A stretch of DNA of 64,000 nucleotides from Ewingella americana ATCC 33852 (GCF_000735345.1 NZ_JMPJ01000068.1:1-64000); one strand, 5' to 3'; positions 9,080-20,140 are shown, counted from the stretch's first letter. Made by a program: numbers and translations. Notes: a model not told the origin generated them from the sequence alone.

Positions 9080-10486
9080 ATGAACTCAACCAGCGCTGCG
9101 TCATCGGCTTCTCAATCGCAACCCACTGCCGAGTGGGATTTGGCCCTGATCCAAAAATATAACTATTCCGGCCCGCGCTATACCTCTTATCCCACGGCTC
9201 TCGAATTCAGCGAAACCTACGACGACGCTGCTTTTCGGCGCGCCGCCCAGCGCTACCCCGATCGCTCACTCTCCCTGTACGTCCACATCCCGTTTTGCCA
9301 TAAGCTCTGCTACTTCTGCGGCTGCAACAAGCTGGTCACTCGCCAGCAGCATAAGGCGGAAGAGTACCTCAATGTCTTAGAGCAAGAGATTCGCCAACGC
9401 TCCGCGCTGTTTAAAGGCCGTCAGGTGAGTCAACTGCATTGGGGTGGGGGTACGCCCACTTATCTGGATAAAGCGCAGATAAGCCGTTTGATGGGCCTTC
9501 TGCGGGGGCATTTCGACTTCCTACCGAACGCCGAGATGTCGCTGGAGCTGGATCCTCGTGAAATCGAGCTGGATGTGCTCGATCACCTGCGCGCCGAAGG
9601 CTTTAATCGCCTGAGCATGGGTGTGCAGGATTTCAATAAAGAGGTTCAGCGGCTGGTCAATCGTGAACAAGACGAAGACTTTATTTTCGCCCTGATTGCG
9701 CGGGCGAAGGCGCTGGGATTCAATTCGACAAATATCGACCTGATTTACGGTTTGCCGAAGCAGACGGCGGAGAGCTTTGCCTACACCTTGCAGCGCGTGG
9801 CGGAACTTAGCCCGGACCGCCTCAGCGTGTTTAACTACGCCCATATGCCCAAGCTGTTTGCCGCCCAACGCAAAATTAAAGATGAGGATTTGCCGGGTGC
9901 CGAAGAGAAACTGCGCATTCTGCAAGAAACCATCTCGTCGCTGACTGACTCGGGTTATCGCTTCATCGGCATGGACCACTTTGCTCGTCCGGACGACGAG
10001 CTGGCCATCGCCCAGCAGCAAGGCAAGCTGCACCGCAACTTTCAGGGTTACACCACTCAGGGCGACAGCGACCTGCTAGGCCTTGGCGTGTCGGCCATCA
10101 GCATGTTGGGCGACACCTATGCCCAAAACGAGAAAGACTTAAAAACCTATTATCATCGCGTCGCGACCGATGGCCACGCGCTGTGGCGCGGCTTAGAGAT
10201 GACGGATGATGACTGCCTGCGCCGCGAGGTGATTAAGTCGCTGATTTGCCACTTCGCGCTGGATTTCGAGCAAATCGAACAGGGTTATGGCATTGATTTC
10301 TCGAGCTACTTCGCCGAGGACCTGAAGCTGCTTCAGCCATTAGCCAATGACGGGCTGGTGGACATCAGCCCAACCGGCATTCAGGTGACGCCGCGCGGGC
10401 GGTTGCTGATCCGCAATATCTGCATGTGTTTTGATATCTATTTGCGCAAACAGGTGCGCCAGCAGCAGTTCTCTCGCGTGATTTGA
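9080..10486 (+). CDS. hemN: Oxygen-independent coproporphyrinogen III dehydrogenase HemN
   Basis: A radical-SAM enzyme that converts coproporphyrinogen III to protoporphyrinogen IX without oxygen in heme synthesis. The CHKLCYFCGC motif supplies three cluster cysteines (about C73, C77, C80) plus C82. GGGTPTYL (SAM site) and the C-terminal HemN domain are present. I chose ATG 9080 (468 residues) because AAGGAG lies 7 bases upstream; a GTG at 9071 sits inside that ribosome site. The first 15 residues (Ser/Ala-rich) are longer than in E. coli (457). The gene-free 188 bases before it show no clear operator. Confidence 0.96.
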   Translation: MNSTSAASSASQSQPTAEWDLALIQKYNYSGPRYTSYPTALEFSETYDDAAFRRAAQRYPDRSLSLYVHIPFCHKLCYFCGCNKLVTRQQHKAEEYLNVLEQEIRQRSALFKGRQVSQLHWGGGTPTYLDKAQISRLMGLLRGHFDFLPNAEMSLELDPREIELDVLDHLRAEGFNRLSMGVQDFNKEVQRLVNREQDEDFIFALIARAKALGFNSTNIDLIYGLPKQTAESFAYTLQRVAELSPDRLSVFNYAHMPKLFAAQRKIKDEDLPGAEEKLRILQETISSLTDSGYRFIGMDHFARPDDELAIAQQQGKLHRNFQGYTTQGDSDLLGLGVSAISMLGDTYAQNEKDLKTYYHRVATDGHALWRGLEMTDDDCLRREVIKSLICHFALDFEQIEQGYGIDFSSYFAEDLKLLQPLANDGLVDISPTGIQVTPRGRLLIRNICMCFDIYLRKQVRQQQFSRVI

Positions 10487-10504
10487 CCTGCGTTCCGCCG
10501 AAAT

Positions 10505-10535
10505 AAAAACAGCCGCTAATGCGGCTGTTTTTGTC
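10505..10535 (+). terminator. Bidirectional terminator between hemN and glnG
   Basis: Perfect 12-base arms AAAAACAGCCGC and GCGGCTGTTTTT with loop TAAT. There are A-runs on one side and T-runs on the other, so it can stop both converging genes. Confidence 0.88.
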
Positions 10536-10563
10536 TGCGAGCAACGGGTTATTGCGGCCCGCT

Positions 10564-11976
10564 TTACTCCATTCCCAACTCTTTTAGCTTGCGGGTCAGG
10601 GTGTTACGCCCCCAGCCCAGCAGCCGAGCGGCTTCCTGCTTGTGGCCCTGAGTGTGGCGCAGCGCGGTGGTCAGCAGAGTGCGCTCCATTTCAGGTTGAG
10701 CTTCCGACAGCAGGTTTTGATGACCGGAACGCAGCGCGCGGTCCGCCCACTGGGCCAGCAGCGTTGCCCAGCTGTCCGGCAGGCTTTGCCCGCTGGACTC
10801 CGGCGCAGAGCTTTCAAACAGTTCGCTCGGCAGGTCCTGAATCAACACTTCTTGCCCGGCGGCCATCACGGTCAACCAGCGGCAGGTGTTCTCCAACTGG
10901 CGGACATTCCCCGGCCAAGGCAGGCGAGTCAGCGCAGTTTCGGTTTCAGGGTGGAGGTTTTTAGCTTCCACACCCAGCTCTTTGGCTGCCACTTGCAGGA
11001 AGTAGCGCGCCAAGCGCGGTATGTCCTCACGGCGCTCGCGCAGTGGCGGAAGGTGGACGCGGATCACGTTCAGACGGTGGAACAGGTCTTCACGGAATTT
11101 GCCCTCCTGCACGCGCAGCTCCAGATTTTGGTGCGTCGCGGCAATAATGCGCACATCGACCTTAACCGGCGCATAGCCACCCACGCGGTAAAACTGGCCG
11201 TCGGCCAACACGCGCAGCAGGCGAGTTTGCACATCCAGCGGCATGTCACCGATTTCATCGAGGAACAGCGTGCCGTTGTCGGCTTGCTCAAAACGCCCCT
11301 GACGAATGGTGTTGGCGCCGGTAAATGCGCCTTTTTCATGGCCGAACAATTCGGACTCAATCAGGTCTTTCGGAATAGCCGCCATATTCAGCGCGATAAA
11401 CGGCGCTTTGGCGCGCGGGCTGTGGCGATGCAACGCGTGCGCCACCAGCTCTTTACCCGTCCCGGACTCACCGTTGATCAGCACGCTAATGGAGGAGCGT
11501 GAAAGGCGACCAATGATGCGAAACACGTCCTGCATGGCAGGCGCTTCGCCGATGATATCTGCGGTTGGGCCGCTGGCAGGCTGGCTGCGCGGTGGCTGCT
11601 GCTGCTCTTGATAGTGGCTGATAGCGCGCTCAACCAGAGCCACGGCTTCATCAATATCAAAAGGTTTTGGCAGGTAGTCGAAGGCTCCCTGTTGATATGC
11701 GCTGACCGCCGCATCCAAATCAGAATGCGCAGTCATTATGATGACCGGAAGCATTGGGTGGCGCTGTTTAATCTGTTTTAACAGCGCTAAACCGTCCATG
11801 CCGGGCATGCGAATATCGGACAACAACACGTCAGGGGTTTGAGTTGCGATGGCTTCAAGCACATCATTGCCGCTGTCAAAAGCGGTACAACTTAAGCCCG
11901 CTCCAGTGAGCGCTCGTTCAAGAACCCAGCGGATGGAGCTATCGTCATCGACGATCCAAACTATCCCTCGTTGCAT
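10564..11976 (-). CDS. glnG: Nitrogen regulator NtrC (NR-I)
   Basis: Response regulator and sigma-54 activator for nitrogen limitation. Receiver domain with phospho-Asp54 (SDIRMPG); AAA+ domain with Walker A GESGTGKE, the sigma-54 contact GAFTGA and a Walker B region; C-terminal Fis-type DNA-binding helix-turn-helix ([22 protein letters not shown]). I chose ATG 11976 (470 residues) because a GAGG site precedes it and E. coli has 469; the longer in-frame reading runs into glnL. It is the last gene of glnA-glnL-glnG, 7 bases after glnL, and activates glnA through the sites at 14973-15021. Confidence 0.97.
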   Translation of the reverse strand: MQRGIVWIVDDDSSIRWVLERALTGAGLSCTAFDSGNDVLEAIATQTPDVLLSDIRMPGMDGLALLKQIKQRHPMLPVIIMTAHSDLDAAVSAYQQGAFDYLPKPFDIDEAVALVERAISHYQEQQQPPRSQPASGPTADIIGEAPAMQDVFRIIGRLSRSSISVLINGESGTGKELVAHALHRHSPRAKAPFIALNMAAIPKDLIESELFGHEKGAFTGANTIRQGRFEQADNGTLFLDEIGDMPLDVQTRLLRVLADGQFYRVGGYAPVKVDVRIIAATHQNLELRVQEGKFREDLFHRLNVIRVHLPPLRERREDIPRLARYFLQVAAKELGVEAKNLHPETETALTRLPWPGNVRQLENTCRWLTVMAAGQEVLIQDLPSELFESSAPESSGQSLPDSWATLLAQWADRALRSGHQNLLSEAQPEMERTLLTTALRHTQGHKQEAARLLGWGRNTLTRKLKELGME

Positions 11977-11983
11977 AAGAACC

Positions 11984-13033
11984 TCACTGGCGAATAGGCA
12001 GGTAAACCGAGAATTCGGTATGTCCTGGCCAACTGTTAAATTCAACTTTACCCGAATGCTGGTCAATCAAACTGCGCGCGATAGACAGGCCCAGTCCTGT
12101 TCCCCCTTCGCGGCCACTGACCATTGGGTAAAAAAGTGTATCCTGCAAATGCGCCGGCACGCCGGGACCGGTATCTTCGATATCGATACGGGCGGCTAAG
12201 CGGTAACGCACGCCATGCAGGGTTATCTGGAAGGCGGTGCGTGTGCGCAATGTTATGGTTCCGCCTTCCTCACCCAGAGCCTGCAAGGCGTTGCGGGTAA
12301 TGTTCAGCAGAATTTGTTCTATTTGATCAGGATCGTGCGCCAGCTCGGGCAGGCTCGGATCGTAATCACGTATTAGCTCAACATTGTCCGGCTTTTCCAT
12401 CGAGACCAGCTGGCAAACGCGCTCAGCCACCTGATGGATACTCTGAGTAACGTGCTGGCTCGGGCGTTGTGGGCCGAGCAGTCGGTCCACCAGATTTCGC
12501 AGCCTGTCTGCCTGCTCGATAATGACTTTGGTGTATTCCAGCAGGGCGGGATCGGGCAGGGCGCGTGATAAAAGCTGCGCCGCACCGCGTAATCCTCCCA
12601 GCGGGTTTTTAATCTCGTGTGCCAATCCGCGAATCAAATCACGGGCGGCCACTTGCTGGGCGTGTTGCAGCTGCTCTTGGCTCAGGCGACGCTGATTGTC
12701 CATCGGGGCCAGTTCGACCAGAATAAAACCTTCTGGCAAAGCCTGCGCCGTTAAGGACAGAACGTGTGCCCGACCATCAACCACTAACGTCACTTCACTG
12801 TCTGTAAACCCTTGTCCTGCCTGTAAGTTTTCGCGCATCAACTCAATATTGAGAGAAAAATAGCCCACCAGTTCTGGCAACGGCGTGCCAAACAGTTTCC
12901 GGGAGCTTTGCGCCAACAATTGTTGTGCGGCAGGGTTGGCATAATGCACAGCCAGTTCGTCATCCAATAGCAGAACGCTATTGATTAGAGAATTCAAAAT
13001 CTGCCCTGAATCAGGCAGCTTGCCAGTTGCCAT
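11984..13033 (-). CDS. glnL: Nitrogen sensor kinase/phosphatase NtrB (NR-II)
   Basis: Phosphorylates or dephosphorylates NtrC according to PII (GlnB) status. An N-terminal PAS domain (about 1-110) precedes the HisKA domain with phospho-acceptor His139 in [13 protein letters not shown], then the HATPase domain with the N box and G boxes ([15 protein letters not shown]). I chose the MATGKLPD start at 13033 (349 residues, E. coli length), preceded by GGGAGA. It has no transmembrane segment, consistent with a cytosolic sensor. Confidence 0.97.
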   Translation of the reverse strand: MATGKLPDSGQILNSLINSVLLLDDELAVHYANPAAQQLLAQSSRKLFGTPLPELVGYFSLNIELMRENLQAGQGFTDSEVTLVVDGRAHVLSLTAQALPEGFILVELAPMDNQRRLSQEQLQHAQQVAARDLIRGLAHEIKNPLGGLRGAAQLLSRALPDPALLEYTKVIIEQADRLRNLVDRLLGPQRPSQHVTQSIHQVAERVCQLVSMEKPDNVELIRDYDPSLPELAHDPDQIEQILLNITRNALQALGEEGGTITLRTRTAFQITLHGVRYRLAARIDIEDTGPGVPAHLQDTLFYPMVSGREGGTGLGLSIARSLIDQHSGKVEFNSWPGHTEFSVYLPIRQ

Positions 13034-13122
13034 ACCGCTGTCTCCCGCACCGTCTTGGTGCATTTTATCCGGCTACCCGGCAGATTCACGGGTCAGATTG
13101 GTTAAGCAGGAAAGAGTGTGGA

Positions 13123-13150
13123 GAAAAAAGCCCATCCGAAGATGGGCTGA
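13123..13150 (-). terminator. glnA-glnL intergenic terminator
   Basis: Read leftward, arms AGCCCATC and GATGGGCT close a UUCG-type tetraloop and are followed by six T. In E. coli part of the glnA transcript ends at such a site, so glnL and glnG are made at lower levels from read-through and their own promoter. Confidence 0.85.
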
Positions 13151-13266
13151 AAGTTTCCACGGCAACAAAAAAATGTCTTACTTATTTTAAGACGCTGAAG
13201 GTCTTCACACTGCTGGCCTTCAGTCGGGTGTTTCTTGAGCGCCAGTTGCCCGGCGCTCATTAGCGA

Positions 13267-14676
13267 TTAAACGCTGTAGTACAGTTCGAACTCAACTGGG
13301 TGTGGAGTCATGCGAACACGATCCATCTCTTCTTTACGCAGAGCGATATAAGCGTCGATAGCATCGTCAGTGAACACGCCGCCACGAGTCAGGAACTCAC
13401 GGTCTTCGTTCAGCGCGTTCAGGGCTTCTTCCAGAGAACCTGCAACTTTTGGAATCTCTGCTTCTTCTTCCGGTGGCAAGTCGTACAGGTTTTTGTCCAT
13501 CGCATCGCCAGGGTGGATCTTGTTGATAACGCCATCAAGGCCAGCCATCAGCAGAGCTGCGAACGCCAGGTATGGGTTAGCCGCTGGATCTGGGAAGCGA
13601 GCTTCGATACGCACAGCTTTAGGGCTAGATACGTGTGGAATACGGATAGACGCAGAACGGTTACGCGCAGAGTAAGCCAGCATAACTGGCGCTTCGTAGC
13701 CCGGGACCAAACGCTTGTAGGAGTTGGTAGTCGGGTTAGCGTAGGCGTTGATCGCTTTAGCGTGCTTGATGATACCGCCGATGTAGAACAGTGCCATTTC
13801 AGACAGGCCGCCGTATTTGTCGCCAGAGAACAGGTTGTTACCGTTCTTAGACAGAGACATGTGGCAGTGCATACCTGAACCGTTATCGCCAAACATTGGT
13901 TTTGGCATAAAGGTCGCAGTTTTGCCAAATGCGTGAGCCACGTTGTGAACCACGTATTTGTAGATTTGGATTTCGTCAGCTTTTTTGGTCATGGTGTTGA
14001 AGCGGGTTGCCACTTCGTTCTGACCAGCAGTTGCTACTTCGTGGTGGTGAGCTTCAACCACCAGGCCCATTTCTTCCATGGTCAAACACATGGTAGAACG
14101 CAGGTCCTGAGAGGAGTCAACCGGAGGAACTGGGAAGTAACCGCCTTTAACAGCTGGACGGTGGCCTTTGTTGCCGCCTTCGTATTTGGTGCTGGAGTTC
14201 CATGCGCCTTCGATATCATCGATAGCTACGTGAGAACCGGAGATGCTGCTGCCGAAGCGCACATCGTCAAACAGGAAGAACTCTGGCTCAGGTCCGAACA
14301 GAACGGTGTCCGCGATGCCTGAAGAGCGCAGGAAGTCTTCTGCACGTTTTGCAGTAGAGCGTGGGTCACGGTCATAACCTTGCAGCGTGGTTGGCTCAAG
14401 GATGTCGCAACGAATGATCAGCGTGGTTTCTTCGTAGAATGGGTCAAGAACAGCAGTGCTGGCATCTGGCATCAGAACCATGTCAGATTCGTTAATACCT
14501 TTCCAGCCACCGATTGAAGAACCATCAAACATTTTGCCTTCTTCGAAGAAGTCGGCGCTCACTTGGTGAGATGGAATGGTGACGTGCTGTTCTTTGCCTT
14601 TGGTATCAGTGAAACGTAAATCTACGAATTTCACTTCATGCTCATTCAGCATCGTCAAAACGTGTTCAGCGGACAT
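13267..14676 (-). CDS. glnA: Glutamine synthetase, type I
   Basis: ATP-dependent amidation of glutamate; the main ammonium-assimilating enzyme, a dodecamer. The N-terminal beta-grasp domain and catalytic domain carry [11 protein letters not shown], the metal-site PEPEFFLFD, and [11 protein letters not shown]. The adenylylation site is the Tyr in [10 protein letters not shown] (near residue 398), so GlnE control is expected. I chose [10 protein letters not shown] at 14676 (469 residues, standard length), preceded by GGGAGAAC; a longer frame begins in the leader. It is transcribed from a sigma-54/NtrC promoter about 196 bases upstream. Confidence 0.98.
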   Translation of the reverse strand: MSAEHVLTMLNEHEVKFVDLRFTDTKGKEQHVTIPSHQVSADFFEEGKMFDGSSIGGWKGINESDMVLMPDASTAVLDPFYEETTLIIRCDILEPTTLQGYDRDPRSTAKRAEDFLRSSGIADTVLFGPEPEFFLFDDVRFGSSISGSHVAIDDIEGAWNSSTKYEGGNKGHRPAVKGGYFPVPPVDSSQDLRSTMCLTMEEMGLVVEAHHHEVATAGQNEVATRFNTMTKKADEIQIYKYVVHNVAHAFGKTATFMPKPMFGDNGSGMHCHMSLSKNGNNLFSGDKYGGLSEMALFYIGGIIKHAKAINAYANPTTNSYKRLVPGYEAPVMLAYSARNRSASIRIPHVSSPKAVRIEARFPDPAANPYLAFAALLMAGLDGVINKIHPGDAMDKNLYDLPPEEEAEIPKVAGSLEEALNALNEDREFLTRGGVFTDDAIDAYIALRKEEMDRVRMTPHPVEFELYYSV

Positions 14677-14882
14677 ACTAGTTCTCCCGAATTTCTCATT
14701 ATCGTCGTGGAACGAATAACCAATTAGTTGGCATTTATTTGTAAACAACAACCCTAGTGGAACTGGCGTGTGGCCTAAACAGCTTTTATTTATCCCGCGT
14801 AATTTTAGGTTGCCGCCTGAGTGGCAACTTCAATGTACTGGGGAATAGCTCTGATAAGACTTTTTTCACCCTTAAAAGTAAT

Positions 14883-14898
14883 AGCGAAATCTGTGCCA
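14883..14898 (-). promoter_or_regulatory. Sigma-54 promoter of glnA (glnAp2-like)
   Basis: On the reverse strand TGGCACAGATTTCGCT matches the -24/-12 consensus (GG and GC ten bases apart) and agrees with my recollection of the E. coli glnAp2 core. The predicted start is near 14872. That leaves a leader of about 196 bases before glnA, longer than the roughly 73 known in E. coli. Confidence 0.88.
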
Positions 14899-14972
14899 AC
14901 TTTGAGAAAATGCAAACAACGCCATTTTAAAGGGCTTTTGCACCTTTAGAGTATGCACCATAACGGAGTTTT

Positions 14973-15021
14973 TGCACCTTTTTGGTGCCAATGGCCAGAT
15001 CTGAAGCACCAAATTGGTGCG
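14973..15021 (-). promoter_or_regulatory. Two NtrC enhancer sites upstream of glnA
   Basis: TGCACCTTTTTGGTGCC (14973-14989) and AGCACCAAATTGGTGCG (15005-15021) match the NtrC dyad TGCAC-N7-GTGCA. Their centres lie about 109 and 141 bases upstream of the predicted glnAp2 start, essentially the E. coli spacing (-108/-140), and 32 bases apart, which keeps them on one face of the helix. Extra half-sites (TGCACC near 14938 and 14954) could be the weaker governor sites. Confidence 0.88.
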
Positions 15022-15110
15022 CCAAGCGAGTGCAAGGGCCTGTTTGCACCGTGAAAGGGATCACAAAGTAACCATCATCGAGTTGTTTCGATAAGATCAT
15101 TGTGATCTTG

Positions 15111-15139
15111 TTTAGAACCTCGCTTAATACGTGTACAAT
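15111..15139 (+). promoter_or_regulatory. Probable typA promoter
   Basis: TTTAGA (15111-15116) and TACAAT (15134-15139) are 17 bases apart, just before typA and pointing rightward. A TGTGA half-site at 15100-15104 is too weak to call a CRP site. Confidence 0.55.
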
Positions 15140-15171
15140 AGCGCGCTATTTCTAATGCCTGAGGCAAAGCT

Positions 15172-16995
15172 GTGATCGAAAATTTGCGTAACATCGCCAT
15201 TATTGCCCACGTTGACCATGGTAAAACCACCCTGGTCGACAAGTTGCTGCAACAATCCGGTACTTTCGGAGAGCGTGTAGAAGCAACTGAACGCGTAATG
15301 GACTCCAACGATTTGGAGAAAGAGCGTGGGATTACCATCCTCGCAAAAAACACCGCCATTAATTGGAAAGACTACCGCATCAACATCGTTGATACCCCAG
15401 GACACGCCGACTTCGGCGGTGAGGTAGAGCGTGTGATGTCAATGGTCGACTCGGTGCTGCTGGTTGTGGATGCAATGGATGGCCCGATGCCGCAAACCCG
15501 TTTCGTGACCAAAAAAGCATTCGCTAATGGTCTGAAGCCGATCGTGGTAATCAACAAAGTTGACCGTCCGGGCGCACGTCCTGACTGGGTTGTTGATCAG
15601 GTCTTCGACCTGTTCGTTAACCTCGACGCGACTGACGAGCAACTCGACTTCCCAATCATCTATGCATCTGCACTGATGGGTATCGCGGGCACCGACCATG
15701 CTGACATGGCCGAAGACATGACCCCGCTGTACCAGGCAATCGTAGACCACGTTGAAGCACCTAAAGTTGACCGTGACGGCCCACTTCAGATGCAAATCTC
15801 TCAGCTGGACTACAACAACTACGTTGGCGTTATCGGCATCGGCCGTATCAAACGCGGTGTGGTTAAGCCTAACCAACAAGTCACTATCATTGATAGCGAA
15901 GGCAAAACCCGTAACGGTAAAGTCGGTAAAGTACTGGGCCACATGGGTCTGGAGCGTATCGAAACTCAACTGGCTGAAGCAGGCGACATCATTGCTATCA
16001 CCGGCTTGGGCGAGTTGAACATCTCCGACACCATCTGTGATCCACAGAACGTCGAAGCGCTGACTCCACTGAGCGTTGATGAACCAACCGTTACCATGTA
16101 CTTCAACGTAAACACCTCTCCGTTCTGTGGTAAAGAAGGTAAGTATGTGACTTCACGTCAGATCCTTGACCGTCTGAACAAAGAACTGGTGCACAACGTG
16201 GCACTGCGTGTTGAAGAAACTGAAGATGCTGATGCGTTCCGCGTATCTGGCCGTGGTGAACTTCACCTGTCAGTTCTGATTGAAAACATGCGTCGTGAAG
16301 GTTTCGAAATCGCTGTTTCTCGTCCAAAAGTTATCAACAAGATGATTGATGGTCGTAAACAAGAGCCATTCGAAAACGTAACGCTGGATATCGAAGAACA
16401 GCACCAGGGTTCAGTCATGCAAGCCATGGGTGAGCGTAAGGGCGACGTTAAGGACATGATCCCTGACGGCAAAGGTCGTATCCGTCTGGACTACCTGATC
16501 CCAGCACGTGGCCTGATCGGCTTCCGTACTGAGTTCATGACCATGACTTCTGGTACTGGCCTGTTGTACTCCACCTTCAGCCACTACGACGACGTTCGTC
16601 CGGGTGAAATCGGTCAGCGCCAGAACGGCGTTCTGATTTCTAACGGTCAGGGTAAAGCTGTTGCGTTCGCACTGTTCAGCCTGCAAGACCGCGGTAAGTT
16701 GTTCCTGGGTCACGGCGCAGAAGTGTATGAAGGCCAGATCATCGGTATTCACTCACGTTCTAACGACCTGACTGTGAACTGCTTGACCGGTAAGAAGCTG
16801 ACCAACATGCGTGCGTCCGGTACTGACGAAGCAACTACCTTGGTTCCTGCTATCAAAATGTCTCTGGAGCAAGCTCTGGAATTCATCGATGATGACGAAC
16901 TGGTAGAAGTGACTCCTCAGTCTGTACGTATCCGTAAACGTCACCTGACTGAGAACGATCGTAAACGTGCAATGCGTGGTCCTAAAGAAGGTTAA
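15172..16995 (+). CDS. typA: Ribosome-associated GTPase TypA/BipA
   Basis: A translational GTPase needed for ribosome assembly at low temperature and for stress and virulence responses. G1 AHVDHGKT (12-19), G3 DTPGH, G4 NKVD, then EF-G-like domains and the BipA-specific C-terminal domain; 607 residues, as in E. coli. The start is GTG at 15172, preceded by GAGG, and the protein begins [20 protein letters not shown] as in the family. It is divergent from glnA and shares the intergenic control region. Confidence 0.97.
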   Translation: MIENLRNIAIIAHVDHGKTTLVDKLLQQSGTFGERVEATERVMDSNDLEKERGITILAKNTAINWKDYRINIVDTPGHADFGGEVERVMSMVDSVLLVVDAMDGPMPQTRFVTKKAFANGLKPIVVINKVDRPGARPDWVVDQVFDLFVNLDATDEQLDFPIIYASALMGIAGTDHADMAEDMTPLYQAIVDHVEAPKVDRDGPLQMQISQLDYNNYVGVIGIGRIKRGVVKPNQQVTIIDSEGKTRNGKVGKVLGHMGLERIETQLAEAGDIIAITGLGELNISDTICDPQNVEALTPLSVDEPTVTMYFNVNTSPFCGKEGKYVTSRQILDRLNKELVHNVALRVEETEDADAFRVSGRGELHLSVLIENMRREGFEIAVSRPKVINKMIDGRKQEPFENVTLDIEEQHQGSVMQAMGERKGDVKDMIPDGKGRIRLDYLIPARGLIGFRTEFMTMTSGTGLLYSTFSHYDDVRPGEIGQRQNGVLISNGQGKAVAFALFSLQDRGKLFLGHGAEVYEGQIIGIHSRSNDLTVNCLTGKKLTNMRASGTDEATTLVPAIKMSLEQALEFIDDDELVEVTPQSVRIRKRHLTENDRKRAMRGPKEG

Positions 16996-17024
16996 TCTTC
17001 TTCCTCGCTAGACGTTTTCAATCG

Positions 17025-17056
17025 AACAGGGCGCCTTTGGGTGCCCTGTTTTTTTT
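17025..17056 (+). terminator. Terminator after typA
   Basis: Arms AACAGGGCGC and GTGCCCTGTT (one wobble) with a short loop, then eight T. Confidence 0.87.
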
Positions 17057-17160
17057 GTGTTTTTTACTCAATTTACCTCGCAACGCTGTGCTCCACTCCC
17101 TGTTCATACGTCCCTTTTCCCGCTAAAGTTAAGCATCATCTTTGAAATCAGGAGCGTGCA

Positions 17161-17763
17161 ATGCTGTACATTTTTGATATGGGAAACGTCATTATTGATA
17201 TTGATTTCAAACGTGTGCTTGGGGTGTGGAGCAACCTCAGCGGTACGCCTTTGGCGATACTCAATGAACGATTTTCAATGGGCGACGTGTTCAAGAAGCA
17301 CGAACGCGGCGAAATCAGCGACGAAGAGTTCGCGACCTCGCTTTGCGAAGAAATGGGCATTGCACTCAGCTTTGAACAGTTCAGCGCTGGCTGGCACGCG
17401 GTGTTCGTTGGCCTGCGTCCAGAGGTGATTGAGCTGTTCAAAACGCTGCGCCAGCAGGGTCATCGCGTGGTGGTGCTGTCTAACACCAATCGCCTGCATC
17501 TCGACTACTGGCCGAAGCACTACCCTGAAATCGCCGAAAACGCTGATGCCATTTATCTGTCGCAAGACTTAGGGATGCGTAAGCCAGAAACCCGCATTTT
17601 CGAATATGTGCTGAATAAAGAAGGCGTTAACGCCAGCGAGGCGGTGTTCTTCGACGACGTGCTCGAAAACGTCGAGGCCGCCCAGTCCGTGGGTATCAGA
17701 GCCGTGCTGGTGGAAGACAAAAAAACCGTACCAACTTGGTTTTCAGCCGCGGAGCATGGATGA
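17161..17763 (+). CDS. yihX: HAD-family phosphatase YihX (glucose-1-phosphate phosphatase)
   Basis: Cytosolic HAD hydrolase; the E. coli orthologue releases glucose from alpha-D-glucose 1-phosphate. The nucleophile motif is FDMGNV (Asp6), with Gly8 replacing the usual second aspartate, as also in E. coli YihX. Motif II (VLSNTN) and the acidic motif ([10 protein letters not shown]) are present; 200 residues. The stop overlaps the yihY start as ATGA, so the two are translationally coupled. Confidence 0.93.
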   Translation: MLYIFDMGNVIIDIDFKRVLGVWSNLSGTPLAILNERFSMGDVFKKHERGEISDEEFATSLCEEMGIALSFEQFSAGWHAVFVGLRPEVIELFKTLRQQGHRVVVLSNTNRLHLDYWPKHYPEIAENADAIYLSQDLGMRKPETRIFEYVLNKEGVNASEAVFFDDVLENVEAAQSVGIRAVLVEDKKTVPTWFSAAEHG

Positions 17764-18638
17764 GAGTATTGTGGCGTCGAGTAAAAGCCGGCGGGCATTT
17801 CGTACACCTGCTGCTTAAGCGTGCCGACAAGGATGGCCTGACGTTATTGGCGGGCCATCTGGCCTACGTTTCGCTGCTCTCATTGGTGCCATTAATCGCA
17901 GTGGTCTTCTCGCTGTTCGCTCTTTTCCCGGTTTTCTCCGAGATAAGCGAGCAGCTCAAAGCCTTTATCTTTAGTAACTTCATGCCCGCCACCGGCGACG
18001 TTATCCAGCGCTATCTCGAACAGTTTGTGGCGAACTCCAGCAAAATGACCGCCGTAGGTACCTGTGGGCTGATCATCACCGCGCTGCTGCTGATTGCCTC
18101 GGTAGACAGCGTGCTGAATAAGATTTGGGACAGCAAAAACAAGCGTCCGATCGTCTTCTCATTTGCCGTTTACTGGATGGTGCTGACCCTCGGCCCAATC
18201 CTGCTGGTGGCCAGCGTGGCGATCAGCTCCTATCTGCTCTCACTCAACTGGCTAAGCAACGTCACGGACGTGCATTCGGTTATCGACCGCGTATTGCGCG
18301 TGCTGCCTCTGCTGATTTCATGGGTTTCCTTCTGGCTGCTCTATCAGGTGGTGCCGACGGTGCGCGTGCCGCCAAAAGACGCGTTAATCGGCGCGCTGGT
18401 CTCAGGCATATTATTCGAGCTGGGCAAGAAGGTGTTCGCGCTCTACATCCAGCTGTTCCCTTCTTATCAGCTGATTTATGGCGTGCTGGCGGTGATCCCA
18501 ATTCTATTCCTGTGGGTCTATGTCAGCTGGTGCATTGTGCTGCTGGGGGCTGAAATCACCGTCACGCTGGGTGAATACCGGTCACTGCGCAAACTGCGCA
18601 CCTCGGACGGCCCGGCCTTGGATATCAAAGAGCCCTAA
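17760..18638 (+). CDS. yihY: YihY/BrkB-family inner-membrane protein
   Basis: UPF0761 membrane protein, once mislabelled ribonuclease BN; its function is not settled. Six or so hydrophobic segments lie between residues 30 and 270, with the family's [16 protein letters not shown] near the first helix and a short charged C-terminus. I chose ATG 17760 (292 residues, E. coli 290) because it forms an ATGA overlap with yihX; an earlier ATG at 17736 lies inside yihX. It is followed after 23 bases by dtd. Confidence 0.93.
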   Translation: MRVLWRRVKAGGHFVHLLLKRADKDGLTLLAGHLAYVSLLSLVPLIAVVFSLFALFPVFSEISEQLKAFIFSNFMPATGDVIQRYLEQFVANSSKMTAVGTCGLIITALLLIASVDSVLNKIWDSKNKRPIVFSFAVYWMVLTLGPILLVASVAISSYLLSLNWLSNVTDVHSVIDRVLRVLPLLISWVSFWLLYQVVPTVRVPPKDALIGALVSGILFELGKKVFALYIQLFPSYQLIYGVLAVIPILFLWVYVSWCIVLLGAEITVTLGEYRSLRKLRTSDGPALDIKEP

Positions 18639-18661
18639 TTGCGTAACACGAAAGGATTTTT

Positions 18662-19099
18662 ATGATTGCATTAATTCAACGCGTACTGAATGCCAGCGTG
18701 ACGGTAGATGGCGAGGTTTGCGGTGAGATTGGACCGGGATTATTGATTTTGCTGGGTGTCGAGCAAGGTGACGATGAGCAAAAGGCAAAAAAACTGTGCG
18801 ATAAGGTGATCGGATACCGTATCTTCAGTGATGAGAACGGCAAGATGAACCTCAACGTGCAGCAGGCCGGGGGCAGCCTGTTAGTGGTTTCGCAATTCAC
18901 GCTGGTGGCCGATACCCAAAAGGGCAACCGCCCCGGCTTTTCGCGAGGCGCTGCGCCACAAGAAGCCGAAAGACTGTATGACTACTTCTGCGGGGAATGC
19001 AGGGAGAAAGGCATTCCGACTGAAACAGGGCGCTTCGCCGCCGACATGAAAGTGGCACTGGTTAATGACGGACCCGTGACCTTCTGGCTACAAGTCTGA
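18662..19099 (+). CDS. dtd: D-aminoacyl-tRNA deacylase
   Basis: Hydrolyses D-aminoacyl-tRNA (and glycyl-tRNA-Ala), preventing D-amino acids entering proteins. The 145-residue sequence carries the catalytic SQFTL motif and the NxGPVT-like motif near the C-terminus ([10 protein letters not shown]), here Asn-Asp-Gly-Pro, as in E. coli. AAAGGA precedes the start. It is third in the yihX-yihY-dtd-fabY run. Confidence 0.96.
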   Translation: MIALIQRVLNASVTVDGEVCGEIGPGLLILLGVEQGDDEQKAKKLCDKVIGYRIFSDENGKMNLNVQQAGGSLLVVSQFTLVADTQKGNRPGFSRGAAPQEAERLYDYFCGECREKGIPTETGRFAADMKVALVNDGPVTFWLQV

Positions 19100-19132
19100 T
19101 TTAAAAGGCATCGCGCCGGAGAGAATCTATCT

Positions 19133-20065
19133 ATGTATCATTTGAGAGTTCCTGTAACCGAAAAAGAGCTGGCGGCTTATTACTCCTTCCGCTGGGAGAT
19201 GTTGCGTAAGCCGCTGCACCAACCCGAAGGCTCAGAGCGTGATGCCTACGACGCCATGGCGCATCACCAGATGGTGGTGGACGAGCACGGCAACACCGTG
19301 GCCGTCGGGCGTCTGTATATCAATGCGGATAACGAGGCGTCGATTCGCTTTCTGGCCGTAGACCCGAACGTACAAGGCAAAGGCTTGGGGACGCTGGTGG
19401 CGATGACGCTAGAGTCCGTCGCTCGTCAGGAAGGGGTGAAACGCGTGGTGTGTAGCGCGCGCGAAGACGCCGAGGCGTTCTTTGCCAAACTGGGTTTCGT
19501 CAACCAAGGAGAGATCACTACGCCGCAAACCACGCCGGTGCGCCACTTCTTGATGATCAAACCGATTGAGACGCTGGACGATATTCTGCATCGCCCCGAC
19601 TGGTGCGGGCAGCTGCAACAAGCTTGGTATGACCATATTCCGCTGAGTGAGAAAATGGGCGTGCGCATCAGCCAGTACACCGGCCAGCGCTTTGTCACCA
19701 CCATGCCGGAAGCGGGGAATCAGAATCCGCACCATACCCTGTTCGCCGGAAGCCTGTTTTCATTGGCGACGCTGACCGGCTGGGGGTTAATCTGGTTGCT
19801 GCTGCGTGAGCGTCATTTAGGCGGAACCATTGTCTTGGCCGACGCCCATATCCGCTACAGCGCGCCAGTCACTGGCCGCCCGCGCGCTATTGCAGACTTA
19901 AGCTCAATCAGTGGCGATCTTGACCGTTTGGCTAAGGGGCGCAGGGCGCGCGTTCAGTTGGAAGTGAATCTGTTAGGCGATGAAGCCAACGGGGCTATTT
20001 TTGAAGGGACTTACATTGTGCTGCCAGCTTCACCGGATGCTCCGCTAGAGCCACAGATCAACTGA
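19133..20065 (+). CDS. fabY: GNAT plus hotdog-domain protein FabY/YiiD
   Basis: A two-domain cytosolic protein of 310 residues. The N-terminal half is a GNAT acetyltransferase ([18 protein letters not shown], about 67-84, with the acetyl-CoA loop). The C-terminal half is a YiiD thioesterase-like hotdog domain ([17 protein letters not shown]). In E. coli this protein has been linked to priming of fatty-acid synthesis, and the C-terminal domain to malonyl-ACP decarboxylation; which applies here is inferred from homology. It is the last gene of the block shared with E. coli 87 min. Confidence 0.9.
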   Translation: MYHLRVPVTEKELAAYYSFRWEMLRKPLHQPEGSERDAYDAMAHHQMVVDEHGNTVAVGRLYINADNEASIRFLAVDPNVQGKGLGTLVAMTLESVARQEGVKRVVCSAREDAEAFFAKLGFVNQGEITTPQTTPVRHFLMIKPIETLDDILHRPDWCGQLQQAWYDHIPLSEKMGVRISQYTGQRFVTTMPEAGNQNPHHTLFAGSLFSLATLTGWGLIWLLLRERHLGGTIVLADAHIRYSAPVTGRPRAIADLSSISGDLDRLAKGRRARVQLEVNLLGDEANGAIFEGTYIVLPASPDAPLEPQIN

Positions 20066-20110
20066 TACCCGTCTTTCTTCGAGCCGCGCCTGCGTTGGCG
20101 CGCTCAATCA

Positions 20111-20140
20111 CCCCGTCACTTACCTAGGCAAGTGACGGGG
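20111..20140. repeat. Perfect inverted repeat at the fabY/yicH junction
   Basis: CCCCGTCACTT (20111-20121) and AAGTGACGGGG (20130-20140) form an 11-base stem around an 8-base loop. It lies between the converging 3' ends of fabY and yicH. Neither strand has a T-run after it, so it is not a standard intrinsic terminator; it could stabilise the mRNA 3' ends. Confidence 0.7.

Noticed and set aside
8932-9162. Small open frame in the hemN leader
   Set aside because: It overlaps the hemN start in another frame, lacks a ribosome site and matches no leader peptide I know.
13300-13878. Long open frame antisense to glnA
   Set aside because: It mirrors a strongly coding, biased gene on the other strand and has no ribosome site or recognisable family.
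14906-14920. Second sigma-54-like element on the reverse strand upstream of glnA (TGGCGTTGTTTGCAT)
   Set aside because: GG and GC are 8 bases apart instead of 10, so sigma-54 holoenzyme would not be expected to bind.
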